DNA of 64,000 bases, taken from DATGUP01 sp035301265 (GTDB taxonomy: Bacteria > Bacillota > Bacilli > Bacillales > Amphibacillaceae). The translations under genes were made by a program, and so were the position numbers. The stretch covers positions 1-64,000 of the forward strand of contig DATGUP010000021.1 of NCBI GenBank assembly GCA_035301265.1, given 5' to 3'. Under the pieces are notes generated by a model that saw only the letters and a program-made list of their open reading frames with translations, made no database searches and was not told where the DNA came from. Shown in pieces: positions 1-8,463 of this stretch (position 1 is the stretch's first letter; every line of letters starts with the position of its first letter).

Positions 1-160
1 AACGCAGCTGATGCCTGCGGGAACAGTGCGAGCGAAGAACGTCTGAAGTGAAGGCCAACACCACTCATAAAGAAACGGTGTCCAGCTTTTTTCAGCTGAA
101 CACCGTTATTATTTTGCTGAGTTTTGCCCCAGCCTCTGACTATGTTTTATCCCCAGCCTC
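1..160 (-). repeat. Dispersed hairpin repeat, copy 1 (partial at window edge)
   Basis: Reading the minus strand from about 160 downwards gives GAGGCTGGGGCAAAAC, a short spacer, then a near-perfect hairpin at 75-106 (ACGGTGTTCAGCT paired with AGCTGGACACCGT) followed by TTTCTTTATG. The same order recurs at 29680 and 47540. The start of the unit appears twice here (near 160 and near 138). The hairpin with its T-rich tail lies just past the stop of the transporter gene at 195 and could end its transcript. The left end runs off the window. Confidence 0.75.
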
Positions 161-194
161 CCTTCTTTTGTAATCAACGGTCGCAAATGCCGTT

Positions 195-1829
195 TCATCG
201 CACATTTTTAAACATCTCTGGTACTTCATGAAAATCGATATCTAATACAAATGGAAGTAAAAAGTTAATCGCCATAGTCGTCAGCAATATGCCGATGATA
301 TTTAACGCAAAACCGACTTTGACCATATCTGGAATACGCAGATAACCCGATCCAAAAACGACAGCGTTCGGCGGTGTGGCAACCGGTAGCATAAATGCGC
401 AAGATGCGGCGATGGCAGCGGCGATCATCAACGCATACGGATGGATATCAAGCGCGATGGCCAGCGATGCCATGATTGGAAACATCATCGAAGCCGTCGC
501 TGTATTTGATGTGATTTCAGTTAAAAAGATAACGAGTGCTGTTACAATGCCAATCACTAACACGAGATTGATATCCTGAAGCCCGATTAACTGTGAGCCA
601 ATCCATTCGGATAACCCCGATTCAACGAACCCTGCGGCTATAGCTAAACCCCCGCCGAATAAAAGCAAAATGCCCCACGGCAACTTAACAGCGGTCTCCC
701 AGTCAAGAAGCCGATCGCCTTTTATGTTGATCGAAGGAATGATGAATAAAAGTATGGCAAACGTCATGGCAATCGCGCCGTCACTGATACCGGGAAAAAT
801 TTTTTCCAGTAAAAATGAACGAGTAATCCACGATAACGCCGCTAAACTAAAAATAAAAAATACGAGTTTCTCCTCAGCCGAGGCCGCGCCAAGTTTCTTT
901 TTTTCTTCGTCAATCACATCCTGTCCACCAGGCAACGTTTTGATTGGCGACGGATAAGCGAATTTTACTAAGTATACCCAGGCAACGAAAATGAAAATCC
1001 AAGCTAACGGCACTCCAAATAACAACCATTTTGCAAACGAAATTTCAACACCGTACATTTTATTGATCGCACCAGCGAGCAACGTATTAGGCGGCGTTCC
1101 AATCAAAGTGGAAATCCCACCTAACGAGGCGGCATAGGCAATGCCTAACATGAGCGCCTTCCCATAATTTTGTGTAACCTTTGCTTGATCAAGTGCAGCC
1201 GAGATTTGATAGATAATCGCCAGTCCAATCGGCACCATCATCATCGCTGTTGCCGTATTGGAAATCCACATTGACAAAAATCCGGTCGCGACCATAAATC
1301 CGAGGACAATCCGATTCATATTCGTGCCGATGATGGAAATAATCGAGACTGCTATACGACGATGTAAATCCCACTTTTCCATCGCAAGCGCTATCATAAA
1401 ACCGCCCATAAACAGAAAAATCGTGTCGTCGCCATAAGACGAAGCAGTTGTGTCGATATCAAGCCCGTCCGTTAGCGGAAATAAAACGAGCGGTAATAGC
1501 GATGTCACCGGGATAGGCACAGCTTCTGTCATCCACCATACAGCAATCCATAATGTGCTCGCTAAAATGGCTATTCCTTCACCTGATAAGCCTTCAGGTT
1601 TAAACGTTAACAATGTTACAACAAACAGCACAGGGCCGAGCATAAGTCCAATGAGTTGCCCTGTCGTATAAGTCTTTGGTGGCCTATTCGAACCTCCACC
1701 ATCATGGATGCTCGTTTGAAGATGTTTGTCCTCGGCGGTTTTTTCTTTTGGCACCGTTGTAAAAAAGCGAAAGATGTCTTTAACTTGTTCATGCCAAGCC
1801 CAAAGCTTATGCCATGTTGATACGAACAT
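195..1829 (-). CDS. DASS-family sodium/di- or tricarboxylate symporter
   Basis: A 544-residue polytopic membrane protein of the divalent anion:sodium symporter (DASS, SdcS/CitM-like) family. It should import dicarboxylates such as succinate or malate with sodium. The two family signature segments around Ser-Asn-Thr are present: ISNTATAMMMVPI in the first half and ITSNTATASMMFPI in the second. These form the substrate and sodium sites in the inverted repeats. A cytoplasmic N-terminus of about 55 residues precedes the first helix. The ATG at 1829 has GGGGGAG six bases upstream. It is monocistronic. Substrate cannot be fixed from sequence; sulfate or phosphate relatives exist. Confidence 0.88.
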   Translation of the reverse strand: MFVSTWHKLWAWHEQVKDIFRFFTTVPKEKTAEDKHLQTSIHDGGGSNRPPKTYTTGQLIGLMLGPVLFVVTLLTFKPEGLSGEGIAILASTLWIAVWWMTEAVPIPVTSLLPLVLFPLTDGLDIDTTASSYGDDTIFLFMGGFMIALAMEKWDLHRRIAVSIISIIGTNMNRIVLGFMVATGFLSMWISNTATAMMMVPIGLAIIYQISAALDQAKVTQNYGKALMLGIAYAASLGGISTLIGTPPNTLLAGAINKMYGVEISFAKWLLFGVPLAWIFIFVAWVYLVKFAYPSPIKTLPGGQDVIDEEKKKLGAASAEEKLVFFIFSLAALSWITRSFLLEKIFPGISDGAIAMTFAILLFIIPSINIKGDRLLDWETAVKLPWGILLLFGGGLAIAAGFVESGLSEWIGSQLIGLQDINLVLVIGIVTALVIFLTEITSNTATASMMFPIMASLAIALDIHPYALMIAAAIAASCAFMLPVATPPNAVVFGSGYLRIPDMVKVGFALNIIGILLTTMAINFLLPFVLDIDFHEVPEMFKNVR

Positions 1830-2013
1830 TGCTTGCTCCCCCTTATGATGCTTTGTTTATCTATATAATCCCATCCCGAGGATTAGTATATCAGAATGAA
1901 CATACATGAAGCGATACCGGTGATAGAATGATAATCTAGTTCAAAACTTGTACCTAACACATTTGAACCAATAATACGGCATGAGAATGAGTCTTTTGTC
2001 CTAAGCAAATTTA

Positions 2014-2049
2014 TTTACAAAGCAGCATATTAGATTATAATAATTACTA
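2014..2049 (+). promoter_or_regulatory. Promoter with PerR-like box for glutathione peroxidase
   Basis: TTTACA at 2014-2019 and TATAAT at 2036-2041 are 16 bases apart. TTATAAT-A-ATTACTA at 2035-2049 matches the PerR 7-1-7 consensus in 12 of 14 arm positions and overlaps the -10. This would fit peroxide-induced derepression of the peroxidase gene 30 bases downstream. Operator call is from motif alone. Confidence 0.5.
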
Positions 2050-2078
2050 GATAACAATAATGCTAAAGAGGGATGGAC

Positions 2079-2633
2079 ATGTCGGTTTATAAACACTTCA
2101 CTGCCACAAAACGAAACGGAGAAAAAGTTCCTTTATCAACATATGCGGGAAAGGTTTCGCTCATTGTCAATACAGCGAGCAAATGCCGTTTTACCTATCA
2201 GTTTGAACAATTGCAATCGTTGTATGAAACGTATCAAAATGATAATTTTGAAATTCTCGGCTTTCCTTGTAACCAATTTGACGAACAAGAACCGGGCACA
2301 AGCGACGAAGCTGCTGAATTTTGCCAAATGAATTACGGTGTCACGTTTCCCATCTTTGACAAGGTCACTGTCAATGGAAAAGATGAAGAACCGCTGTTTC
2401 ACTTTTTAAAACAACAAGCGCCATTCCGCGGGTTTGATGAATCAGACATGACGCAAAAATTGTTGAAAATGAAGCTTGAATCACATTACCCACAATGGGT
2501 TGTCGGCGATGCGATCAAATGGAACTTCACGAAATTTTTAATCGATAAAAACGGGCGTGTTGTCGGTCGCTTTGAACCGTTTGAAGAACCGCATACATTT
2601 ACTGACGAAATCGAAGCATTGCTCGCATCATAA
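2079..2633 (+). CDS. bsaA: Glutathione peroxidase family thiol peroxidase (BsaA-like)
   Basis: A 184-residue GPx-family protein that reduces peroxides; bacterial Cys forms usually take electrons from thioredoxin. The catalytic tetrad is visible: Cys36 in NTASKC, Gln66 in GFPCNQF, and Trp149-Asn150 in IKWNF. Cys64 and Cys83 are further cysteines that could resolve the oxidised enzyme. The stretch after Cys36 reads RFTYQ where the family normally has GFTPQ, an unusual local change. ATG 2079 is preferred over ATG 2073, because GAGGG abuts 2073 and is six bases from 2079. Monocistronic, with a PerR-like site upstream. Confidence 0.9.
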   Translation: MSVYKHFTATKRNGEKVPLSTYAGKVSLIVNTASKCRFTYQFEQLQSLYETYQNDNFEILGFPCNQFDEQEPGTSDEAAEFCQMNYGVTFPIFDKVTVNGKDEEPLFHFLKQQAPFRGFDESDMTQKLLKMKLESHYPQWVVGDAIKWNFTKFLIDKNGRVVGRFEPFEEPHTFTDEIEALLAS

Positions 2634-2646
2634 TCATAAGTCATGA

Positions 2647-2690
2647 ATGCTTTCAGACCATTTCATTCAAGGTCTGAAAGCATTTTTTAG
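2647..2690. terminator. Bidirectional hairpin terminator
   Basis: ATGCTTTCAGACC pairs with GGTCTGAAAGCAT around a short loop, followed on the plus strand by six T. It can end the peroxidase transcript. It is nearly identical to the terminator at 4404-4449 that follows the tRNA-Val gene, so it is probably a copy of it. Confidence 0.8.
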
Positions 2691-2696
2691 CGAATC

Positions 2697-2770
2697 ACTC
2701 CGAGTGGAAGCAAACCACTCGGTCCTTGTTTGTTATGGGAGTGAATGGAGTACACCATCGCTCCGTTGTC
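2697..2770 (-). pseudogene. Decayed tRNA-Val copy
   Basis: On the plus strand the sequence from CACTCCGAGTGG aligns with the T-arm and acceptor half of tRNA-Val at 4461-4532. Similarity continues more weakly, largely through C-to-T changes, to GCTCCGTTGTC, giving about the full tRNA length. The acceptor stem no longer pairs and the anticodon region has drifted, so it is not functional. With the terminator at 2647 it repeats the tRNA-terminator unit found at 4404-4692. Confidence 0.65.
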
Positions 2771-2799
2771 TCGACAAATTTGTCAATAATTGGTATAAT
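2771..2799 (+). promoter_or_regulatory. Candidate promoter, long leader to glycosyltransferase
   Basis: TCGACA at 2771-2776 and TATAAT at 2794-2799 are 17 bases apart. Transcription would start near 2806, leaving about 310 bases of AT-rich untranslated leader before the gene at 3117. No other gene is seen in that leader. Confidence 0.45.
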
Positions 2800-3116
2800 T
2801 ATGAACGCACTGTTCTACCTGTCTGCTCCGCTCCAATTACGGTTCCAAGCCCATTGAACATCCAATCGATGTTTCTTTCCTATTTTAAATCTCATACCAA
2901 AAGAAAGGCTTGTCACTTCTGCTGTTTAAGAGCCTTTAACCACTTTCCTACTTTTAGACAATATAATCAGATAATTGACGCTATTATTAAATCTGAAACG
3001 TATTAAAGAGCTCTACCTAATTTTTGCATAACGACAATACGCCATTGTTTTTATCCTATAACATAAAACGCAAAGCTATTTGTCCTATATCAAATCGTTT
3101 ATAGGAGGGTGATCAT

Positions 3117-4022
3117 TTGAATCAAGCATTAATTTCAGTGATTATACCAGTGTACAATGTGGAAGATTATCTGCACGAATGTTTGGATTCGGTACTTCAG
3201 CAAACGTACAAAAATATAGAAATTATTGCGGTTAATGACGGCAGTACGGATAATAGCTTGAAGATATTGGAAAATTACGCGATGAAGTACAACAATATAA
3301 CGGTTATATCGCAAGAAAACGCTGGGCAATCTGTTGCCAGAAATGCCGGTCTTAACCTCGCAAAAGGCAAATATATCTATTTCCTCGATTCGGATGATTA
3401 TCTTTTGCCAGAGGCATTTGAAGACTTAATTGAAACGATGGAAAAAAATCATTTAGATTTGATTCGCTTTGCAGCTGAACCATTTGTAGATAATATCAAT
3501 GTGCTGATTAATAAAAATCAGTATAACCTTAATAAATACTTTGATGCTAATAAAGTTTACACGAAAGACGAATTTTTGAAATTATGTCTGCCAGCCTTTG
3601 CAGCATCCCCCGTATTGTACATTGTAAAAAGAGAAATATTGATCGATAAACAAATTTTCTTTAAAGCTGGAGTGATTCATGAGGACGAATTATTTACTTT
3701 GGAAGTTTTTCTAAATTGTCATGCGGTGATGTACAAACCGAAATTTTACTATAAGCGAAGATATCGGCCAAATTCGACTATGACAAGTCAATCTTTAAAA
3801 CGAAGAAAACAATCCTTTGAGTCAAGATGCATTATTTTAAAAGAGTTTAACAAGCTATTGAATCGTTATACGGATGAAAATGAAGTCAAGCTGATCAAAA
3901 GTCGGATCCGTTCCGTATCTGCAGCGATAAGGAATGAATATCACGATTTGGATAAAAAATTTAAAAGGAAAAAGATTCAAGGCTTCGACCTAAGTCATTA
4001 TTTTGAAACACAAATCAGTTAA
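3117..4022 (+). CDS. Family 2 glycosyltransferase
   Basis: A 301-residue GT-A fold transferase that moves a sugar from a nucleotide-sugar donor to an unknown cell-surface acceptor. The N-terminus ISVIIPVYNVEDYL, the NDGSTDNS loop and the metal-binding FLDSDDYL (DxD) near residue 90 are typical of GT2. The C-terminal third is Lys/Arg-rich and not diagnostic; no membrane helix is evident. The start is TTG 3117 with AGGAGGG seven bases upstream. It stands alone, with no polysaccharide genes nearby, and is AT-richer than its neighbours. It sits between a decayed and an intact tRNA-Val, suggesting transfer. Confidence 0.88.
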   Translation: MNQALISVIIPVYNVEDYLHECLDSVLQQTYKNIEIIAVNDGSTDNSLKILENYAMKYNNITVISQENAGQSVARNAGLNLAKGKYIYFLDSDDYLLPEAFEDLIETMEKNHLDLIRFAAEPFVDNINVLINKNQYNLNKYFDANKVYTKDEFLKLCLPAFAASPVLYIVKREILIDKQIFFKAGVIHEDELFTLEVFLNCHAVMYKPKFYYKRRYRPNSTMTSQSLKRRKQSFESRCIILKEFNKLLNRYTDENEVKLIKSRIRSVSAAIRNEYHDLDKKFKRKKIQGFDLSHYFETQIS

Positions 4023-4403
4023 CATCTTCATTTATTTTCCTCTTTCATCGCACTTCCCATTCAGCTAGGAAACCGGCTAGCACGGAAAACGCACTGGCTT
4101 GTCCTGACGCTACCATAGAAGTAGGAAACTCAACTTGTAGTCTATGCTACTTTCCATGAATTCGGTCTCAAGATCAAGTTTGCGTAAACTATTCTAATAA
4201 ATTCTGTTATAATGCTTTGGCAACGGCGCTGTTTTATCCCCATAACATCGTTTACCTCCATTCGTGCGCAAGCATCCGATAGAATACTCTGAAAAATTCA
4301 TGTATAATATCGCGTCCAACAGACACACGATTTTGTAATCAACAAAATAAATGTTAGCATGTGATTACACGCAAATTCTTTATTCAGGATTCTCCTTTTA
4401 AAC
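4023..4403. other. Intergenic stretch without a recognised gene
   Basis: About 380 bases between the glycosyltransferase and the tRNA-Val terminator. Several TATAAT-like hexamers occur (near 4209 and 4301) but none has a convincing -35 or a following gene. No open frame with a ribosome site was seen. Confidence 0.5.
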
Positions 4404-4449
4404 ATAAAAAAATGCTTTCAGACCATTTCATTCAAGTCTGAAAGCATTT
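4404..4449 (-). terminator. Terminator after tRNA-Val
   Basis: A stem of ATGCTTTCAGAC with GTCTGAAAGCAT is followed on the minus strand by seven T. It is placed directly after the tRNA at 4461-4532. Confidence 0.85.
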
Positions 4450-4460
4450 ATTTTAGCGAA

Positions 4461-4532
4461 TGACTCCGAGTGGGATCGAACCACTGACCCCTTGCCTGTC
4501 AAGCAAGTGCTCTCCCTCTGAGCTACGGAGTC
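4461..4532 (-). tRNA. tRNA-Val (GAC)
   Basis: The minus strand folds as a 72-base cloverleaf. Acceptor GACTCCG pairs with CGGAGTC, the D-arm is GCTC/GAGC, anticodon stem CTTGC/GCAAG encloses loop TTGACAG (anticodon GAC, codon GUC), and the T-arm AGTGG/CCACT carries loop TTCGATC. The discriminator is A and no CCA is encoded. It follows a second valine tRNA in the same direction. Confidence 0.95.
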
Positions 4533-4582
4533 ATCGTTGGATCTGTTTATATGATAACGTCATTGATGGATCCATACCATAT

Positions 4583-4611
4583 AAAAACACCTCAAAGGAT
4601 CGGAGGTGTTT
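4583..4611 (-). terminator. Terminator between the two tRNA-Val genes
   Basis: AAACACCTC and GAGGTGTTT form a stem followed on the minus strand by TTTTTA. It should end transcription from the tRNA at 4620-4692, implying the second tRNA has its own promoter or relies on readthrough. Confidence 0.75.
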
Positions 4612-4619
4612 GGTATGAG

Positions 4620-4692
4620 TGATTCCGAGTGGGCTCGAACCACCGACCTCTACCCTGTCAAGGTAGCGCTCTCCCAGCTGAGCTACGGAATC
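4620..4692 (-). tRNA. tRNA-Val (GAC), second copy
   Basis: A 73-base cloverleaf on the minus strand: acceptor GATTCCG/CGGAATC, D-arm GCTC/GAGC, anticodon stem CTACC/GGTAG around loop TTGACAG (anticodon GAC), T-arm GGTGG/CCACT with loop TTCGAGC. The acceptor and anticodon stems differ from the first copy by compensated changes, so both are under selection. Confidence 0.95.
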
Positions 4693-4870
4693 GTGTAATC
4701 ATCTTACCGACGATTAATACTATATATCATTTCTTGCACACTGTCAATATAAACTTTTAATTTTTTTTCGTTATATATCTATCACTCCGCTTAAACTAAA
4801 CACTTGTCTGGCAAGATGAAAAAGTTGTGATTATAATAAGAAAAGATGATTCAGCAACGGGGGATCTGCA

Positions 4871-6601
4871 TTGCAAACAATTTTTTCACTTTTAAAACGA
4901 TATCGTTTATTCATCATTGTTGCATATAGTTTAACATTTTTTGAGCTGATGATCGAGCTGCTTCTTCCCTTCTTTCTCGGAAAAATGATCAATGACGGAG
5001 TTGTGAACAAGGATCTACACAACATTATAATGTGGGGAAGCATCATGATCGGCTTAGCGTTGTTTTCATTTGTCGCCGGAGTGTTTAATTCGTTTTTTGC
5101 CGCGCATACGAGTGCAAGTTTTGGCTATGATCTTCGCGATAGGCTTTTTCGGAAAATCCAATCTTTTTCGTTTATCCATCTTAGCCAGAATCCGACTTCA
5201 GCCCTTATGACACGGTTTACCAATGATATCCGACAAATCCAAAACACCGTTTTTATGGGATTGCGCATTATGGTGAAAGCACCGCTCATCGTCATCGGTG
5301 GGGTCGTTATGGCCTTTATTGTCAACGTGAAGCTCGCTTTCATATTCCTTGTTACAGTACCGCTTCTTGTCAGCTTTATTTTCTGGGTATTGAAACATTC
5401 AAGCCGTATGTTTGAGCAAGTGCAACAACGTGTCGATACGGTCAATCGGGTAATGCAGGAAAATTTGGCTGGAATGCGGCTCATCAAAGCATTTTTGCGG
5501 CGGGATTTTGAAGAAAACCGCTTTGTTAAAGCCAATCGCGATTTAGCTCACATGACGCGGATAGCTTTTCGATTTGTTGAAGCGTCGATGCCCGTTCTGT
5601 TATTTATTATGAATATGAGTTTAATTTTCATCCTCTGGTTCGGCCACGGACAAATCATCGATGGACAAATATTAGTCGGAGATGTCGTAGCAATCGTCAA
5701 TTATGCGCTCCGGGTGTCGATGGCGATTAGTATGTTTACCTTTATTACGCTCGCCGTTTCTCGAATGCAAGCCTCTTCCGAACGGCTGAGTCATGTGCTC
5801 CGCATCAAAGTGGATCAAAATGACGATAAAAAAATCCAGCAACAAACTGTTGTCGAAAAAGGCAGCATTCGTTTTGAAAATGTTTCGTTTGCTTATCCCT
5901 TATCCGAGGAAAACGTGCTAAGTAATATTACTTTTACCGTGCAACCCGGGGAAAAATTAGCGATTATCGGTGCAACCGGATCAGGAAAAACATCGTTATT
6001 TCAACTCATTCCCCGTCTTTACGAACCGCTAAAAGGGACGATTTATATCGACGCTCGACCAACTGTCTCTTACCGATTGGAACAGCTGCGACGCGCGATC
6101 GGCTATGTCCCGCAAAATCCGCTGTTGTTCACTGGTTCCATTAAAGACAATATTCGCTGGGGAAAAGAGCAGGCAACGCTAAAAGAAATTAGGCAAGCGG
6201 CTCGCGATGCACAAATTCATGACACCATTATGGAGCTTCCGGATGGCTATGATACACGCGTTGGCCAGAAAGGCGTCAATCTCTCAGGCGGACAGAAGCA
6301 GCGGATTTCCATCGCGCGGGCGCTTATTCGCCAGCCGAAAATACTCATGCTCGATGATAGTACGAGTGCGCTCGATATGGCGACCGAATCCCGTCTGCTT
6401 GATGCTATCCAACAATATAACTGTACGACGCTCATCATTACACAAAAAATTTCCACAGCCTTACGCGCTGATCGCATCTTATTGATCGACGATGGTAAAA
6501 TGCTTGCTATCGGAACGCACAGCGAGCTGCTCGAGACTTCCGCACTTTACCAGCGCATCGTTGAATCGCAATTTGGAAAGGAGTACAAGCATGTCCATTA
6601 A
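4871..6601 (+). CDS. yfiB: ABC exporter half-transporter, degenerate-site subunit (YfiB-like)
   Basis: A 576-residue membrane-ATPase half transporter with six helices and a C-terminal nucleotide-binding domain. Walker A is GATGSGKT (367-374) and the ABC signature LSGGQ (471-475) is canonical. Walker B ends DD, so the catalytic Glu is Asp496, and the H-loop His is Gln525. This is the pattern of the non-hydrolysing half of heterodimeric multidrug or lipid exporters such as B. subtilis YfiB or BmrC. The start is TTG 4871 after CGGGGG. The next gene overlaps by 11 bases, so the two are co-translated. Substrate unknown. Confidence 0.9.
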   Translation: MQTIFSLLKRYRLFIIVAYSLTFFELMIELLLPFFLGKMINDGVVNKDLHNIIMWGSIMIGLALFSFVAGVFNSFFAAHTSASFGYDLRDRLFRKIQSFSFIHLSQNPTSALMTRFTNDIRQIQNTVFMGLRIMVKAPLIVIGGVVMAFIVNVKLAFIFLVTVPLLVSFIFWVLKHSSRMFEQVQQRVDTVNRVMQENLAGMRLIKAFLRRDFEENRFVKANRDLAHMTRIAFRFVEASMPVLLFIMNMSLIFILWFGHGQIIDGQILVGDVVAIVNYALRVSMAISMFTFITLAVSRMQASSERLSHVLRIKVDQNDDKKIQQQTVVEKGSIRFENVSFAYPLSEENVLSNITFTVQPGEKLAIIGATGSGKTSLFQLIPRLYEPLKGTIYIDARPTVSYRLEQLRRAIGYVPQNPLLFTGSIKDNIRWGKEQATLKEIRQAARDAQIHDTIMELPDGYDTRVGQKGVNLSGGQKQRISIARALIRQPKILMLDDSTSALDMATESRLLDAIQQYNCTTLIITQKISTALRADRILLIDDGKMLAIGTHSELLETSALYQRIVESQFGKEYKHVH

Positions 6602-8426
6602 ACATCTGACAAAGCCTTTTCGATACGAAAAAATTCCGCTGAAAAAGATTCGTGAAGACAAACGGGATAAAGCAAAAAACACAACAGGAACGATCAAGCG
6701 GATTTGGTCATATCTGGCCCGCGAAAAATGGAAACTGCTTCTCGTTATCTTGATGGTCATGGCGAGTTCTGCACTCAGCTTGCTCGGTCCATTCATGGTC
6801 GGCATGGCGGTTGACGATTATATTGTTGAAAAAGCACGTTCCGGGTTAGGCATGCTTCTCATATGGCTGATTGTTATTTATTTATGCCATTCGCTAGCGA
6901 TTTTTTTGCAAAACTTTTGGATGGTTGGGATTGCCCAAAATACAGTTTATCAATTGCGAGCGGATTTGTTCCAACAGTTCCATAGGCTGCCGATTGCCTA
7001 TTTTGACAAACGCCAGCACGGGGAATTAATGAGCCGGTTAACGAACGACATCGACAATATCAATAATACTTTAAACCAGTCGGTGATTCAGATTTTGACA
7101 AGCATGTTGACGTTGGTAGGAACGATTGGTGTTATGCTCTATTTGAGCCCGCTGCTAACTTTGATTACAATGACGATCATTCCGATGATGCTTTTGGCCA
7201 TGCGCTGGATTACAAAACGAACCGGACCGCTCTATAAAAAACAGCAACGCGATCTCGGCGATGTCAATGGATATGTAGAAGAAATCGTCTCCGGCCAGCA
7301 TGTCGTGAAAACATTCTCCCAAGAACAACGCGTTATCGATTCGTTTCAAACGAACAATACAAAACTGCGACGTTCTTTTTTCTGGGCACAAACGTTTACA
7401 GGTTTTATTCCCAAAGTGATGAATATGTTGAATTTCCTGAGCTTCGGCTTGATTGCTCTTGCCGGCGGGATCTTAGCGATTAAAGGTTGGATCACTGTTG
7501 GCGTGATCGTCATTTTCACTGAATATGCGCGGCAATTCACCCGGCCGCTTAACGAATTATCGAATCAATTCAACATTCTGCTAGCCGCTGTTGCCGGAGC
7601 TGAACGCGTGTTTAGTGTTATCGACGAAGAAGAAGAGGAAACAGACGAACGCCATGCCCGAGAACTGAAGACAACAACTGGCCACTTTCGTTTTGCAAAC
7701 GTCCACTTTGCCTATGACGACACACCGATTTTAAAAAATATCAGCTTTGAAGCTAAACCAGGTGAAACCGTCGCCTTTGTTGGCCACACAGGAGCCGGCA
7801 AGACAACGATCATTAATCTCATCGCTCGGTTTTATAATTATGACAAAGGAAAAATCACGCTCGATGGCATCGATTTGAAAAAAATTAAACGCTCCAGCTT
7901 GCGTTCGCATATGGCTTTTGTTCTCCAAGATACTTTTTTATTCCATGGCACCATCCGAGAGAATATCCGCTATGGACGTCTCGATGCCACCGATGAAGAA
8001 ATTGTGAAAGCAGCCAAACGAGCGAATGCCCATGATTTTATTACACGCCTACCACACGGATATGACACGGTACTTGATCAAGACGGAAGCGGCATCAGTC
8101 AAGGGGAGCGGCAACTATTGACAATAGCGCGGGCATTCCTCGCTGAGCCGTCCATTCTCATACTGGATGAAGCAACGAGCAACATCGACACGATTACCGA
8201 ACTTCAAATTCAGGATGCTCTTAAAACGCTCATGCACGGACGAACAAGTTTTGTCATCGCCCACCGATTGAACACAATCCAGGAGGCGGATACGATTGTT
8301 ATGCTAGAAAACGGGACGATCGTCGAAAAAGGAAATCACGATGCATTAATCAAAAAACAAGGCCATTACTATCACCTTTACAAAAAGCAATTAACCGGAT
8401 CGCTAAACGATCAGAACTGCTCGTAA
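6591..8426 (+). CDS. yfiC: ABC exporter half-transporter, catalytic subunit (YfiC-like)
   Basis: The 611-residue partner of the preceding subunit. It has Walker A GHTGAGKT (398-405), catalytic Glu527 in ILDEATS and H-loop His558, but its signature is ISQGE (502-506) instead of LSGGQ. Paired with the upstream protein this gives one consensus ATP site and one degenerate site. Its long N-terminus of about 48 residues before the first helix is typical of YfiC/BmrD. ATG 6591 has GGAAAGGAG upstream inside the previous gene; a longer reading to 6492 lacks such a site. Confidence 0.9.
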   Translation: MSIKHLTKPFRYEKIPLKKIREDKRDKAKNTTGTIKRIWSYLAREKWKLLLVILMVMASSALSLLGPFMVGMAVDDYIVEKARSGLGMLLIWLIVIYLCHSLAIFLQNFWMVGIAQNTVYQLRADLFQQFHRLPIAYFDKRQHGELMSRLTNDIDNINNTLNQSVIQILTSMLTLVGTIGVMLYLSPLLTLITMTIIPMMLLAMRWITKRTGPLYKKQQRDLGDVNGYVEEIVSGQHVVKTFSQEQRVIDSFQTNNTKLRRSFFWAQTFTGFIPKVMNMLNFLSFGLIALAGGILAIKGWITVGVIVIFTEYARQFTRPLNELSNQFNILLAAVAGAERVFSVIDEEEEETDERHARELKTTTGHFRFANVHFAYDDTPILKNISFEAKPGETVAFVGHTGAGKTTIINLIARFYNYDKGKITLDGIDLKKIKRSSLRSHMAFVLQDTFLFHGTIRENIRYGRLDATDEEIVKAAKRANAHDFITRLPHGYDTVLDQDGSGISQGERQLLTIARAFLAEPSILILDEATSNIDTITELQIQDALKTLMHGRTSFVIAHRLNTIQEADTIVMLENGTIVEKGNHDALIKKQGHYYHLYKKQLTGSLNDQNCS

Positions 8427-8463
8427 TCCTGATCAATATTATTATCTAATCGAGGTGTTGTGA

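Noticed and set aside
2647..3006. A 119-residue reading frame after the peroxidase
   Set aside because: It begins inside the copied terminator, runs through the decayed tRNA-Val and a likely promoter, and has no ribosome site.
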